Shown: positions 25,203 through 35,101, counted from the stretch's first letter. The stretch: DNA of 64,000 nucleotides from an uncultured Roseiflexaceae bacterium (GCA_937988885.1 CALKHR010000201.1:1-64000), one strand, 5' to 3'. Notes: generated by a model not told the origin, from the letters alone. A program made the numbers and translations.

Positions 25203-25508
25203 CCATGTCAATCCGACTTTCGGAGGATTATCATTTCGTTCGGACCAACTGCCCAACAACCAAAAGACTGCAGCGCTTCAGATGAAGATCTCCCTTTGCC
25301 CAAAGATGGATAGTACCGCTCGACTCAAAAAGCAGCTGTGTCGCAAGCGCTGATCGACCGCTTCAGAGCCATACCGATCGTACTACAAAATATCGTACTA
25401 TCGTACCTTTTATAACCAGATCAGTTAGGTACCAATTACCCGTTGAAGTTGGGCGCAAGCTATGGTACGATTCTCGTCATCTAATAACATCGCACCAGGA
25501 GACATACG

Positions 25509-26249
25509 TTGCAATTAGAAGGTACAATCGATAGTTTTCCGCTTCGCGAACTTATCGAAATGATTACCTATAGCTCAGTAACAGGTATCCTGGAGCTACA
25601 AGCACCCCATGCCTCTGGCAAACTCTACTTCTACGATGGGCGACCATATCATGCAGTAGCGGGCGAGGACACAGGTTTCGAAGCAGTCGTGAGGCTGTTC
25701 GAGCTTTCGGATGCCACCTTCCGCTTCATTGCTGGCTACACCTCCGACGACGAATCGATCTGGCACGATCAGTGGGAACTGATCGAACAGGCCGAGTACC
25801 AGGCCAAGCAGTGGAAGCGCGTGCGACAGCACATCCCCAGCATGACACTGGTGCCCACGCTGCTCAGCCATGCCCATGCGAGCCACATTCATATCGACGA
25901 ATCGACCTGGCCGTACCTCGCCGCCGTCGATGGTCAGCGCAACATCAACGACATCGCCGAGCATCTTGGCGTCTCGCAGCTCGATGTCTGCGTCGCGCTC
26001 ACCAATCTGCTTGAGCAAAAGCTGATCGCCATCCGGCTACCGCGCTCCAAACTACTTGAACCGCGCAAACCTCAGCAGCAGCAAGCCGCTGAGAACAAAT
26101 CAGAATCGACGCCAGGCTTCTTGGATCGCCTCCTCGCTCAGGCCACCGAAGAAGAGAAGCAGAAGCGCCCAAATCTGCTCGACGAAGAACCGCCCGATAT
26201 GCAGCGTTCACACCGCTACGTCAACCACCGCTACATCAAGAACGGCTAA
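25509..26249 (+). CDS. PATAN (DUF4388) domain protein
   Basis: Encodes 246 aa from a TTG start 7 bases after AGGAG. The first 105 residues are a PATAN/DUF4388 domain (LEGTIDSFPLRELIEMI, then GILELQ, GKLYFYDGRPYHAVAG), found in signalling proteins of Chloroflexota, cyanobacteria and myxobacteria. Residues about 125-185 form a winged-helix-like segment (DINDIAEHLGVSQLDVCVALTNLLEQKLI). The last 60 residues are charged and probably disordered. No membrane segment is seen. It probably acts as a protein-interaction component in gliding, polarity or transcription control. Exact function unknown; the neighbours give no pathway clue. Confidence 0.8.
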   Translation: MQLEGTIDSFPLRELIEMITYSSVTGILELQAPHASGKLYFYDGRPYHAVAGEDTGFEAVVRLFELSDATFRFIAGYTSDDESIWHDQWELIEQAEYQAKQWKRVRQHIPSMTLVPTLLSHAHASHIHIDESTWPYLAAVDGQRNINDIAEHLGVSQLDVCVALTNLLEQKLIAIRLPRSKLLEPRKPQQQQAAENKSESTPGFLDRLLAQATEEEKQKRPNLLDEEPPDMQRSHRYVNHRYIKNG

Positions 26250-26344
26250 CGCCCTTCCCCAGCGCACAACACGAGCTATGCAATCGCGGCTCCGCATCAG
26301 CAGAACCGCGATTCCTCATTCGCTATAACACTATCGGCAGCGCC

Positions 26345-26821
26345 CTACGGCTGCGCGGCGAGCGTGCGCTGTATCTGATCGATATGCCCCAATCCATGCT
26401 CGGCATACAGGCGCAATTGCTGCTCCAACGTCACTGGCCCGTTCTCCAGATGATTGCCGACGCGGCTCCACGCCTCCTCGGGCAGTTGCTCCCAAAACGC
26501 CACCCAGCGCGCATGTAGACCCCGCAAGATCATCAGCGACGTGGAGATGTCTGCCGTGCTCGCATCGGGAAGCGCCGCCCAGAGATCCTGATCGTACGGC
26601 TTCAGCGGCGGATTCTCCTCGGTCAGTATCAACTTGCAGCGGATATAGCTATTCACATGCGAATCGACCAGGTGGTGAACATTCTGCGCCACAGTCCATT
26701 CACCCTCCAAAAACGGCGTGGTCAACTGCTCGGGTGTGAGACCCGCCGTCAACTGGGCGATCTGCTCAGGCAATGCGCGAATGTGCTCGATCCAAACACG
26801 GCGTTCAGTTGCGGTAGACAT
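26345..26821 (-). CDS. DinB-superfamily protein
   Basis: Encodes 158 aa forming a four-helix bundle of the DinB/YfiT superfamily. Metal-binding His residues are seen in VAQNVHHLVDSH (about 45-55) and AEHGLGHIDQI near 145. Members include thiol S-transferases and proteins of unknown function. It is transcribed alone. The start ATG follows AGAGGGG. No membrane or signal segment is present. The specific reaction cannot be predicted. Confidence 0.82.
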   Translation of the reverse strand: MSTATERRVWIEHIRALPEQIAQLTAGLTPEQLTTPFLEGEWTVAQNVHHLVDSHVNSYIRCKLILTEENPPLKPYDQDLWAALPDASTADISTSLMILRGLHARWVAFWEQLPEEAWSRVGNHLENGPVTLEQQLRLYAEHGLGHIDQIQRTLAAQP

Positions 26822-27067
26822 CGTATTCCCCTCTAAAACATGGTACTATGCCAGCATCCAAAACCCACCCGCAAGCGCAACACTGAGCTTTTTTGGGAAA
26901 ACCTTGAGGCGAAGATGGCAACGATCCAATGGCAAACGCAGCCGAAGGAGCGCGGAATGCCATCTATATCCCTGAGTATAGCCGAGCAGAGCGATCTCTT
27001 TGAACAGCATTGAGACCGAGATCCGCAATTGGGCTTAGATGGGTTCATAGAAAAGGAGCACTTGGTT

Positions 27068-27991
27068 ATGTCACAACCCAAACGAGTCGTCGTTACTGGC
27101 GCAACCGGGCTGATCGGCTCGGCCCTCTGCCGACAACTGCTCGCGCAAGGCTATGCGCCAGTGGTGTTTGCGCGCAACCTCGAGCAGGCCCGCAAAAAAG
27201 TGCCTGGCATGGCCGATTATGTCATGTGGGAGGCATCGGAGGATGGCCCGTGGGCAGCGGCTATTGACGGCGCGTATGCGGTGATCAACCTGGCGGGCCC
27301 CTCGCTCGCAAACAAGCGTTGGAGCGCCGCCTACAAGCAGTATGTGCAGCAAGCACGGGTGATCGGCACGCGCGGCATCGTCAATGCGATCGCCAAGGCG
27401 AACGAGAAGCCGCAGGTTCTTCTGAGCGGCTCGGCGGTCGGCTACTACGGCCACCGCGACGACACGCCGCTCGACGAGCAATCGCCGCCCGGCACCGATT
27501 TCCTCGCGCAACTCTGCCAAGCATGGGAGTACGAGGCGCTCAAGGCGCAGAGCTACGGCGTGCGCACGGTGGTGCTGCGTACGGGCATCGTGCTCGACAA
27601 GAAGGGCGGCGCGCTACCGCTGTTGGCGTTGCCGTTCCGCTTCTTCGTGGGTGGGCCGGTGCTACCCGGCACGCAATGGATGCCGTGGATTCACATCGCC
27701 GATGAGGTGGGCCTGATCATCGCAGCGCTCGAACAGCCGCAACTGCGCGGCCCGCTCAACCTTAGCGCGCCCCACCCGATGCGCAACCGCGACTTCAGCA
27801 AGGCGGTTGGCGAGGCGCTGCATCGCCCCTCACTGTTTCCCGTGCCAGGTTTCGCATTGAGGATCATCGTGGGGGAGTTCGCCGAGAGCCTGACCACCGG
27901 GCAGCGCGTCCTGCCCGTCCGAGCCGAGGAGATCGGCTACCAGTTCAAGTTTCCGGAACTGCAAGGCGCGCTCAACGACCTATTGCGCTAA
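27068..27991 (+). CDS. TIGR01777-family (SDR39U1) NAD(P)-binding epimerase-like protein
   Basis: Encodes 307 aa from the ATG 9 bases after AAGGAG. The Rossmann motif VTGATGLIGSALC is at residues 8-20. GSAVGYYG near 115 and EQSPPGTDFLAQLCQAWEYEA are hallmarks of the SDR39U1/YfcH family. The C-terminal DUF1731-type segment (HRPSLFPVPGFALRIIVGEF, LPVRAEEIGYQFKFPEL) is complete. The family lacks the usual YxxxK pair and its substrate is unknown; links with cell-division or sugar metabolism have only been suggested. It is a single gene between dinB-like and galT. Confidence 0.88.
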   Translation: MSQPKRVVVTGATGLIGSALCRQLLAQGYAPVVFARNLEQARKKVPGMADYVMWEASEDGPWAAAIDGAYAVINLAGPSLANKRWSAAYKQYVQQARVIGTRGIVNAIAKANEKPQVLLSGSAVGYYGHRDDTPLDEQSPPGTDFLAQLCQAWEYEALKAQSYGVRTVVLRTGIVLDKKGGALPLLALPFRFFVGGPVLPGTQWMPWIHIADEVGLIIAALEQPQLRGPLNLSAPHPMRNRDFSKAVGEALHRPSLFPVPGFALRIIVGEFAESLTTGQRVLPVRAEEIGYQFKFPELQGALNDLLR

Positions 27992-28003
27992 CACGGCGCA
28001 CCA

Positions 28004-29002
28004 TCACGGTAGCTTCACCGAGCGCAGGAACTTCGCGCTCGCTTCGGGCAGCGCCGTGTTGATGTACATGCCCGTGCCCAATTCGAAGCCAGCCGCACGC
28101 GTGAGGCGGGGCACCACCGCGACGTACCAGTGCAGGAAGTCGGAGCCGCGCTCGTTCTCGGGGTACGAACGCACCACGTAGTTGTAATCGGGGTCGTTCA
28201 GGCCGATGTACACCTTCCCCAGCAAAGTGCGCATCAACTCGGCCAGATCGCGCAACTCGATCGGCGTGATATCCAAGAAACTAGCGCAGTGGCGGCGCGG
28301 CACGATCCAAAAATGGAAGGGTGAGAATGCTGCGTAGGGGATAAACGCACTAAAAAACGCGCTCGAAGCCAACAAACGCGTTTCAGCGATCTCCTCCTCG
28401 TGACGCATACGGCACATCACGCATTCCTGATGCTCCTCGTAGTATTGGCGGGCCTTCGAGATGCGCGACCGCACCTCCAACGGCACCACGGGCAAACCGA
28501 GCATCTGCGCGTGCGGGTGCACCAACGAGGCCCCCGCCGTGACACCGTGATTCTTGAAGAAGATCAGATGATCGATTCTGGGATCGGCACTGAACACCTG
28601 ACCGCGCATCTGGAACGCCTGCAGCGTCAACTCGATCTCTTCGACGGTCTCTGTAGCGGGCGATGTGTTGTGCAGACGCGATTCGACCACGACTTCGTGG
28701 TAGCCCACCCCACTGATCGAACGGTTGAGGCCATCGAAATGGGGCACTAGTTCGCCTTCTTCGTGCAGTGCTGGGTAACGGTTTGCCACCACACGAACCT
28801 GCCAATCGCCAGTGGCGGGCAGCCGCAAGCGCTCGAGATCAAGCTCCTCGTTGCCTGGGCAAAATGGGCACGTATCAGCACGAACTGGGCGATCTTCGAT
28901 ACGTTCCTTATCGGCTTGAATAAACTCCTCTGGCCGCTTGGCGCGCTCCGTGGCGATAATCACCCATTCCTTCGTCGCCAGATTTTGGCGCAACTCCGGC
29001 AT
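28004..29002 (-). CDS. galT: Galactose-1-phosphate uridylyltransferase
   Basis: Encodes 332 aa. It moves UMP between UDP-glucose and galactose-1-phosphate in the Leloir pathway. The catalytic motif VHPHAQMLGLP (HxHxQ) lies near residue 161. Zinc ligands are probably in CPFCPGNEE near 45 and the His residues. ECVMCRM near 195 is an additional Cys pair, and FHFWIVPRRHCASF near 230 is the second conserved block. Start ATG follows GGGAG. No other Leloir gene is adjacent. Some GalT-like proteins are ADP-glucose phosphorylases; the intact HPHAQ motif makes a GalT function more likely. Confidence 0.9.
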   Translation of the reverse strand: MPELRQNLATKEWVIIATERAKRPEEFIQADKERIEDRPVRADTCPFCPGNEELDLERLRLPATGDWQVRVVANRYPALHEEGELVPHFDGLNRSISGVGYHEVVVESRLHNTSPATETVEEIELTLQAFQMRGQVFSADPRIDHLIFFKNHGVTAGASLVHPHAQMLGLPVVPLEVRSRISKARQYYEEHQECVMCRMRHEEEIAETRLLASSAFFSAFIPYAAFSPFHFWIVPRRHCASFLDITPIELRDLAELMRTLLGKVYIGLNDPDYNYVVRSYPENERGSDFLHWYVAVVPRLTRAAGFELGTGMYINTALPEASAKFLRSVKLP

Positions 29003-29300
29003 CGCTACTCCCTCAAAGGTTCGTTCACGGCAAACAGCAACATGACCATCACAAACACCAACGCGCTGTTCGTTAGTATACTCGCAGTATGCCGAGAAGG
29101 GAAATATATTCTGTTTCCCCCTTGCTGCTTGTATAGACCCTCAGCACATGCGCACAACCATCACCCTGATGAATGAGGAAACACGTCACCAAAGTTCGTG
29201 CAAAAAGGCACAATCATGGGTATAATCCAACTGAACATATTCAACGAACGGCATATGTTGGCTCTGCGCCGCACAAGATGTCAGTTCGCATAGGAACAAT

Positions 29301-30032
29301 ATGGTTTCGATACCTCAATCTACCCACGCAGCCGAACCGCTGATCCGCCTGGAGCGCATCAGCAAGAGCTTCATCGAGGGTGGTCACGAGCGCGTCGTGC
29401 TTCACGAGATGAGCGCGACGTTCGGACAGGGCGAATTTGTGGTGCTGATCGGCAAAAGCGGCTCGGGCAAAAGCACGCTGCTCAATCTGGTCAGCGGCAT
29501 CGATACGCCGACCAGCGGCACGATCTGGGTCGCCGATCAGGCGCTCACCGAGCTTTCCGAGCGAGAGCGCACGCTGTTTCGGCGCAAGAACATCGGCTTC
29601 ATCTTCCAGTTCTTCAACCTTGTCCCCACGCTCACCGTGATGGAAAATATGCTGCTGCCGCTCGAACTGAACGGCAAGATCAGCAAACACGACCGCGACT
29701 ACGCCCACGAACTGCTTGATCGGGTTGGCCTCGCCGACCGCCACGCCACCTATCCCGATCGGCTCTCGGGTGGTGAACAGCAGCGCGTCGCCGTGGCCCG
29801 CGCGCTCGTGCACGACCCGCTGCTGGTGCTTGCCGATGAGCCGACCGGCAACCTCGACTACGAAACCGGCCAACACGTGCTCGAACTGATCGACACGCTC
29901 ACCCGTCGGGCGGGCAAAAACGTGATGATGGTCACGCACAGCTCCGATGTGGTGGAACTGGCCGACCGCGTCTTTCGCATCACCGAAGGGCACCTGATCG
30001 AAGAGCCGATCACACATACGGTGAGCCGCTAA
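29301..30032 (+). CDS. ABC transporter ATP-binding protein, LolD/MacB type
   Basis: Encodes 243 aa, a single nucleotide-binding domain. Walker A is GKSGSGKST near residue 50, the Q-loop is FIFQFFNLVPTLT near 105, the signature is LSGGEQQRVAVARALVHDP near 155, and Walker B is LLVLADEPTGNLD with the H-loop at MMVTHS. These features and the FxFQxFNL-type Q-loop are typical of MacB/LolD-like exporters. It precedes a FtsX-type permease gene by 35 bases and an AttH-like lipoprotein gene, so the three form an operon for envelope lipid or lipoprotein handling. The ribosome site is AGGAAC. Confidence 0.93.
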   Translation: MVSIPQSTHAAEPLIRLERISKSFIEGGHERVVLHEMSATFGQGEFVVLIGKSGSGKSTLLNLVSGIDTPTSGTIWVADQALTELSERERTLFRRKNIGFIFQFFNLVPTLTVMENMLLPLELNGKISKHDRDYAHELLDRVGLADRHATYPDRLSGGEQQRVAVARALVHDPLLVLADEPTGNLDYETGQHVLELIDTLTRRAGKNVMMVTHSSDVVELADRVFRITEGHLIEEPITHTVSR

Positions 30033-30067
30033 CTGGCGCTTCGCCCACGACTGGATGGAACATCGCC

Positions 30068-32647
30068 ATGACACCTATTCTGCTGAAAAGCTCGTTGCGC
30101 TATCTGCTCAAGCACCCTTGGCAGATCGGCCTCGCCATCCTTGGCATCGCATTGGGCGTCGCCATGGTCGTCTCGATCGACCTCGCCAACGCGAGCGCCC
30201 TACGAGCCTTCGAGCTATCGGCGGAAACGGTGACGGGGCGCGCCACCCACCAGATCATCGGCGGGCCGACGGGCCTCGACGAAGCGCTCTACCGCCGCCT
30301 ACGGCTTGAGCAGGGCGTGCGCGAGAGCGCGCCACTGGTCGAGGGCTACGCCAGTGCCATCGATGCGCCCGGCCTGACGCTGCACATCATGGGCATCGAT
30401 CCGCTGGTCGAAGCGCCGTTCCGCCCCTATCTGGCGCTCGGCAACTCGGCGCTCTCCAACAACTTGTCGGGCTTCTTCACCACACCCGGCGCGGCGCTGC
30501 TGCCCGCCAGCACCGCCCAAAGCTACGGCATCCAACTTGGCGACCGCGTGCCGTTGGCGGTTGGCACGCAGCAGGTGGAGGCCACCATCATCGGGCTGCT
30601 CGAAACGCAGGACGACGCCAGCCGCAACGCGCTCGACGGCCTGCTGGTGGTCGATATCGCCACCGCGCAGGAGTGGCTGGGCCTCGAAGGGCGCCTGAGC
30701 AGCATCGATCTGCTGCTGCCCAATACGCCCGCAGGCCAGGCGCTCGCCGAACGCATCGCCGCCACGCTGCCGCCCGGCGCGATCCTCGATCGACCAGCGC
30801 AGCGCACGCAGTCGATCCAGGCGATGACCGACGCCTTCGAGGTGAACCTGAGCGCGCTCAGCATGCTGGCGCTGGTCGTCGGCATGTTCCTGATCTACAA
30901 CACCGTCACATTCTCGGTGGTGCAGCGGCGCGGTCTGTTCGGCACGCTGCGCTGCCTGGGTGTGACGCGCAATCAGATCTTTGTGATGACGCTCAGCGAG
31001 GCGGTGCTGGTCGGGTTGATCGGCGCGCTGTGCGGCTTGGGCCTCGGCATCGTGCTGGGGCGCGGCCTGATCGGCCTGGTCTCGCGCACCATCAACGACC
31101 TGTACTTCACCGTCACCGTGCGCGATGTCGCGATCAGCACGTGGCCGCTGATCAAGGGCTTTGTGCTGGGCATCATCGCAACGTTGGCAGCCGCCACTGT
31201 GCCCGCGCTTGAGGCGACCAGTACACCGCCGCGCAGCGTGATGCGGCGCTCGTCGTTCGAGGAGCGGGTGCGCAAACTGGTGCCGCTCGCGGCGGTCGGC
31301 GGGTTGCTGCTGCTGGCGCTCGGCGTGGGGATGATGGCCATCCCCAGCAAAAACCTGATCCTCAGCTTCGGCGGCCTGTTCGCAACCACGATCGGCGGCG
31401 CGGCGCTCACACCAATGGCCACCCTGCTGTTTATGCAATTGCTCCGCCCGATGCTGGGCAGACTGTTCGGGCTACTGGGCCGCATGGCGAGCCGCGATGT
31501 GATCGCCAGCCTGAGCCGTACGTCGGTCGCGATCGCTGCGCTGATGATCTCCGTGGCCGTGATGATCGGCGTGGGGCTGATGGTCGGCAGTTTCCGCTAC
31601 ACCGTGGTGCGCTGGCTCGATAGTTCGCTGCGCTCCGATGTGTACGTGGCCGCGCCGAGTCTGGCGCTGAACCGCCTCAGCACGCCGCTGCCACCCGCGC
31701 TGATCGAGCGCATCGGCGAGTTGCCGGGTGTCACGCGGGTGCGCCGCCACCGCAGCGTCACCGTCGAGAGCCCGAACGGGCCGACCATCCTGATGGCCGA
31801 GGAGATGGACGAGCGCGATCACCAACTGATGCAGCTCACCACCGCAGATCACGAGCGCATCTGGTCGGGTTTCGAGCAGGGCACCGTGCTGGTCTCCGAG
31901 CCGCTGGCGTATCGGCTCAACCTGAACATCGGCGATACCGTCGCGCTCTACACCGATCAGGGCGAACAGCGCTTCCTGATCTCGGGCATCTACTACGATT
32001 ACGGCTCCGATCAGGGCGTGGTGCTAATGTCGCTAGAGACGTACCGCCGCTTCTGGAACGACGAATCGGTCACGTCGATCGGCCTGGATGTCGCGCAGGG
32101 CTACGAGATCGAGCAGGTGATCAGGGAATTGCGCAACGCCATCGGGACCACGCTCGCGCCGAACCAATCGCCCGATAGCGAGCCGATCCAGATCCGCTCG
32201 AACCGTGCGCTGCGCGAATCGTCGCTCGAAGTGTTCGACCGCACCTTCGCGATCACGAATGTGTTGCAGTTGCTCGCCACGATCGTCGCGTTCGTCGGCA
32301 TCCTGGCGGCGCTGATGGCGCTGCAACTCGAACGTTCACGCGAACTGGGCATGCTGCGGGCCAACGGCCTCACACCCGGCCAACTGTGGGGCGTGGTGAT
32401 GTCGCAGACCGGGCTGATGGGCCTCACCGCCGGGCTGCTCTCCATCCCAATGGGCATCGGCTTGGCGCTAGTGCTGGTCTACGTGATCAACAAGCGCTCG
32501 TTCGGCTGGACGCTGCTCTTCCAGCCCGACCCGTGGCTGTTCACGCAGGCGCTGTTGGTGGCGGTGAGCGCGGCGCTGCTGGCGGGCCTCTACCCGGCCT
32601 GGCGGATGAGCTGCACATCGCCCGCGCTGGCGCTACGTGAAGAATAA
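30068..32647 (+). CDS. ABC transporter permease with two FtsX domains
   Basis: Encodes 859 aa. Topology is one N-terminal helix (about 18-38), a large extracytoplasmic domain, three helices around 260-380, a short loop region with helices near 415-450, a second N-type helix near 485-505, a second large domain, and three final helices around 745-850. This is the ten-helix layout of duplicated FtsX/MacB-like permeases that extrude substrates together with LolD-type ATPases. It follows the ATPase gene and overlaps or abuts the AttH-like gene at its stop. Substrate unknown; attH-linked systems are thought to act on lipids or surface compounds. Confidence 0.9.
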   Translation: MTPILLKSSLRYLLKHPWQIGLAILGIALGVAMVVSIDLANASALRAFELSAETVTGRATHQIIGGPTGLDEALYRRLRLEQGVRESAPLVEGYASAIDAPGLTLHIMGIDPLVEAPFRPYLALGNSALSNNLSGFFTTPGAALLPASTAQSYGIQLGDRVPLAVGTQQVEATIIGLLETQDDASRNALDGLLVVDIATAQEWLGLEGRLSSIDLLLPNTPAGQALAERIAATLPPGAILDRPAQRTQSIQAMTDAFEVNLSALSMLALVVGMFLIYNTVTFSVVQRRGLFGTLRCLGVTRNQIFVMTLSEAVLVGLIGALCGLGLGIVLGRGLIGLVSRTINDLYFTVTVRDVAISTWPLIKGFVLGIIATLAAATVPALEATSTPPRSVMRRSSFEERVRKLVPLAAVGGLLLLALGVGMMAIPSKNLILSFGGLFATTIGGAALTPMATLLFMQLLRPMLGRLFGLLGRMASRDVIASLSRTSVAIAALMISVAVMIGVGLMVGSFRYTVVRWLDSSLRSDVYVAAPSLALNRLSTPLPPALIERIGELPGVTRVRRHRSVTVESPNGPTILMAEEMDERDHQLMQLTTADHERIWSGFEQGTVLVSEPLAYRLNLNIGDTVALYTDQGEQRFLISGIYYDYGSDQGVVLMSLETYRRFWNDESVTSIGLDVAQGYEIEQVIRELRNAIGTTLAPNQSPDSEPIQIRSNRALRESSLEVFDRTFAITNVLQLLATIVAFVGILAALMALQLERSRELGMLRANGLTPGQLWGVVMSQTGLMGLTAGLLSIPMGIGLALVLVYVINKRSFGWTLLFQPDPWLFTQALLVAVSAALLAGLYPAWRMSCTSPALALREE

Positions 32648-32666
32648 GGCAAGGAGCATCGCAACC

Positions 32667-33842
32667 GTGGCAAAACAGTCATTCTTGAAACACTTGCTGA
32701 TTGTGCTATGCATCCTCAGCCTGAGCGCCTGTGCTGACGATGGAGCGTCAACCTTCGAGCCGCGCGCGAGTCTCTCGGCAGTCGAGGCGGTCAGCGGCAG
32801 CAACGTGGAGGGTTTCGCGCGCGCGCTGGAGCCGAGGCCGTTCGTGTTCCCTCGCGATCACGGGGCGCACCCCGAGTACGCCACCGAGTGGTGGTATTAC
32901 ACGGGCAACCTCGATACGCCCGATGGCAAGCATTTCGGCTTCCAACTCACCTTCTTCCGTTCGAGCCTGACCCCCACGCCCGTCGAGCGCAGTTCGGACT
33001 GGGCCGCCGACCACATCTACATGGCACATTTTACGCTCAGCAACGTCAGCACTGGCGAGTTTCGCGCCTTCGAGCGCTTCAGTCGGGGCGCGCTTGGACT
33101 CGCCGGGGCGACTGGTGAGCCGTTCCGCGTGTGGGTGGAGGATTGGAGCGCCGAGGGCAGCGGCCCTGAGGGCATGACGATGCGCCTGCGCGCCGCCCAA
33201 GACGACGTGGCCATCGACCTCACTGTGGAGAATCAGCGCCCGCCGATGCTACAGGGCGACCAAGGGCTGAGCCAGAAGAGCCCCACACCCGGCAACGCCT
33301 CGTACTACTACTCGCTGCCGCATATGCGGACCAACGGCACCATCACCAGCGCGGGGCAGAGCTACAGCGTCAGCGGGTTCACATGGATGGACCACGAGTT
33401 CAGCAGCAGCGCGCTCGATGCTGGCGCTGTCGGTTGGGATTGGTTCGGCCTGCAACTCGACGACGGGCGCGGCCTCACCTACGCCCGTATCCGCAACCAG
33501 GCAGGCGAAACCACCTACTCGCTCGCCGCCCTCGCCGAGGCCGATGGGCGAACGCTCGATCTCACCGAGCAAGCAGCCACTCTCACGCCGCTGAACACCT
33601 GGCGCAGCCCACACACAGGCATCGAATACCCGTCGGGCTGGCGCTTGCAAATCCCGTCGGCTGCTATCGACCTCGAAATCACACCCTGGTTGCTCGATCA
33701 AGAGCTTCAGGTTGCGGTGATCTACTGGGAGGGTGCGGTACAGATTCATGGCACCATTGCGGGCCAAACGATCACAGGGAACGGTTATGTCGAACTGACG
33801 GGCTACGGTGACAACCGTTCCGACAAGCCGCGTATCCGTTAA
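32667..33842 (+). CDS. AttH/CrtC-type lipocalin-like lipoprotein
   Basis: Encodes 391 aa from the GTG 10 bases after AAGGAG; an earlier GTG at 32637 would overlap the permease stop. A lipoprotein signal peptide (LLIVLCILSLSAC) puts Cys at about residue 21, so the protein is anchored outside the membrane. The rest is the double lipocalin-like barrel of the hydroxyneurosporene-synthase/AttH family, with EWWYYTGNLDTPDGKHFGFQ near 75 and FTWMDHEFSS near 235. The order ATPase-permease-AttH is common across bacteria. Carotenoid hydratase activity is unlikely without carotenoid genes nearby. Confidence 0.9.
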   Translation: MAKQSFLKHLLIVLCILSLSACADDGASTFEPRASLSAVEAVSGSNVEGFARALEPRPFVFPRDHGAHPEYATEWWYYTGNLDTPDGKHFGFQLTFFRSSLTPTPVERSSDWAADHIYMAHFTLSNVSTGEFRAFERFSRGALGLAGATGEPFRVWVEDWSAEGSGPEGMTMRLRAAQDDVAIDLTVENQRPPMLQGDQGLSQKSPTPGNASYYYSLPHMRTNGTITSAGQSYSVSGFTWMDHEFSSSALDAGAVGWDWFGLQLDDGRGLTYARIRNQAGETTYSLAALAEADGRTLDLTEQAATLTPLNTWRSPHTGIEYPSGWRLQIPSAAIDLEITPWLLDQELQVAVIYWEGAVQIHGTIAGQTITGNGYVELTGYGDNRSDKPRIR

Positions 33843-33889
33843 GAGTCGGCGAGGTGAGAAGCAACTCGTAAGCCATGCTATTCATATTC

Positions 33890-33919
33890 TTATCCACACT
33901 GTGGGCAGAATGTGGATAA
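33890..33919. promoter_or_regulatory. Two exact DnaA boxes in inverted orientation
   Basis: TTATCCACA (33890-33898) and TGTGGATAA (33911-33919) face each other across 12 bases in a 323-base gap. An AT-rich stretch (33980-34040) and TTGTGGACA near 34077 follow. This could be a DnaA-binding regulatory site; by itself it is too small for a convincing origin. Confidence 0.4.
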
Positions 33920-34165
33920 AACATCTTACACCATGCCTAACAATGAGCGCTACAGTTGCTTCGAAAATCGAGCGCGACTCTCATTTTTTTCCTATGATTT
34001 CCTCATATTTTCTACATAATCCTAGGCTATACTACGCGTGCTGATGAATTAAATCCAGCAATACACGTACGCTATATTGTGGACACAAAGCCAACAAGGG
34101 CGAAAACCAATGAATCTGGTTTGGTATGTTACCCGTTGACTGAAAAAGTAATAAGGAGCGTTTGA

Positions 34166-34837
34166 TTGAAAATCAAAGTAATCGCAGCCATTGCCGCACT
34201 GATCGTCGTTATCGGCGGTTTCTTTGTGTACAACACAGTGTTACGAGAGCCAGAGCAAGCTAGTGGCCCAGTTGAAGCCGTTCCTGTCTCGGCAGGAGGG
34301 GATGCTCGCACATTCCAGATTGTTTCGGAAGAATCGGAAGCCCGTTTTATCATTAACGAGGTTCTGAACGGCACGCCGACCACTGTGGTGGGTGTGACCA
34401 AACTCGTCGCTGGGCAGATCGCCATCGATCCCAACGACCCCTCCAAATCGCAGATCGGTGTCATTCAGGTGAACGCGCGCGACCTCACCACCGACAATTC
34501 GTTCCGCAATCGCACGATCAAGAACAACATCCTGAAGACCAACCAACACGAGTTCGTGACCTTCACGCCCACCGCGATCAGCGGCCTGCCCACCAGCGGC
34601 CAAGTCGGCCAGACCTACAACTTCCAGATCACTGGCGACCTGACGATCGCTGGCGTGACCAAGTCGGTGACCTTCGAGGCCAGCGTCGTCGCCGAATCCG
34701 AGCAGCGCGTGGTCGGCACGGCCCACACCACGGTCCAGTACGCCGATTTTAACATCACGATCCCGAAGGTGCCGCAAGTGGCCAGCGTCGATCCAGATGT
34801 GCGCTTGGAGATCAACTTCGTGGCGACCCCGGCCTAA
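34166..34837 (+). CDS. YceI-family lipid-binding protein, membrane-anchored
   Basis: Encodes 223 aa from a TTG start 7 bases after AAGGAG. An N-terminal hydrophobic helix (KVIAAIAALIVVIGGFFVYN) acts as signal anchor. Residues about 48-223 are the YceI lipocalin-like barrel that binds long polyisoprenoid chains: FQIVSEESEARFIINE, then DLTTDNSFRNRTIKNNILKT, FQITGDLTIAGVTKSVTFE near 150 and the closing strand VRLEINFVATPA. Members are secreted and linked with isoprenoid quinone or stress functions. It is a single gene with its own terminator. Confidence 0.9.
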   Translation: MKIKVIAAIAALIVVIGGFFVYNTVLREPEQASGPVEAVPVSAGGDARTFQIVSEESEARFIINEVLNGTPTTVVGVTKLVAGQIAIDPNDPSKSQIGVIQVNARDLTTDNSFRNRTIKNNILKTNQHEFVTFTPTAISGLPTSGQVGQTYNFQITGDLTIAGVTKSVTFEASVVAESEQRVVGTAHTTVQYADFNITIPKVPQVASVDPDVRLEINFVATPA

Positions 34838-34865
34838 CCTCTCGTCACATCTGTTTCTTCCCGCG

Positions 34866-34894
34866 AGGCGGTCCTCTTGCAATGGGGCCGCCTT
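34866..34894 (+). terminator. Terminator hairpin of the YceI gene
   Basis: AGGCGGTCC pairs with GGGCCGCCT (one G-T pair) around a 10-base loop, 29 bases after the stop. Confidence 0.55.
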
Positions 34895-35056
34895 ATGCAT
34901 GGCGGCTATTGGGGTTTGGGAGAAAGAAGCGCCGATGCAGATTCAGCGCCGTACCAGCATGCCCCGGAAGCCCCGGACTGGCGGCTTGACGACGGGCGTA
35001 CCAACCCTGCATGGTTGCCGCGCTGGCGCGCACCACACCGCCGCATCCGCACGCAC

Positions 35057-35082
35057 AAAGGCCCGCGCAAGCGCGAGCCTTT
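35057..35082 (-). terminator. Terminator hairpin of the membrane-bound regulator gene
   Basis: AAAGGC-C-CGCGC-AA-GCGCG-A-GCCTTT is a 12-bp stem with one mismatch, 20 bases past the stop of the minus-strand gene. A T-rich stretch follows on that strand. Confidence 0.6.
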
Positions 35083-35101
35083 CGTCTTTGGAGAAAACGG
35101 G

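Noticed and set aside
32637..32666. GTG at 32637 as start of the AttH-like gene
   Set aside because: It overlaps the permease stop and has no ribosome site, whereas AAGGAG lies 10 bases before the GTG at 32667.
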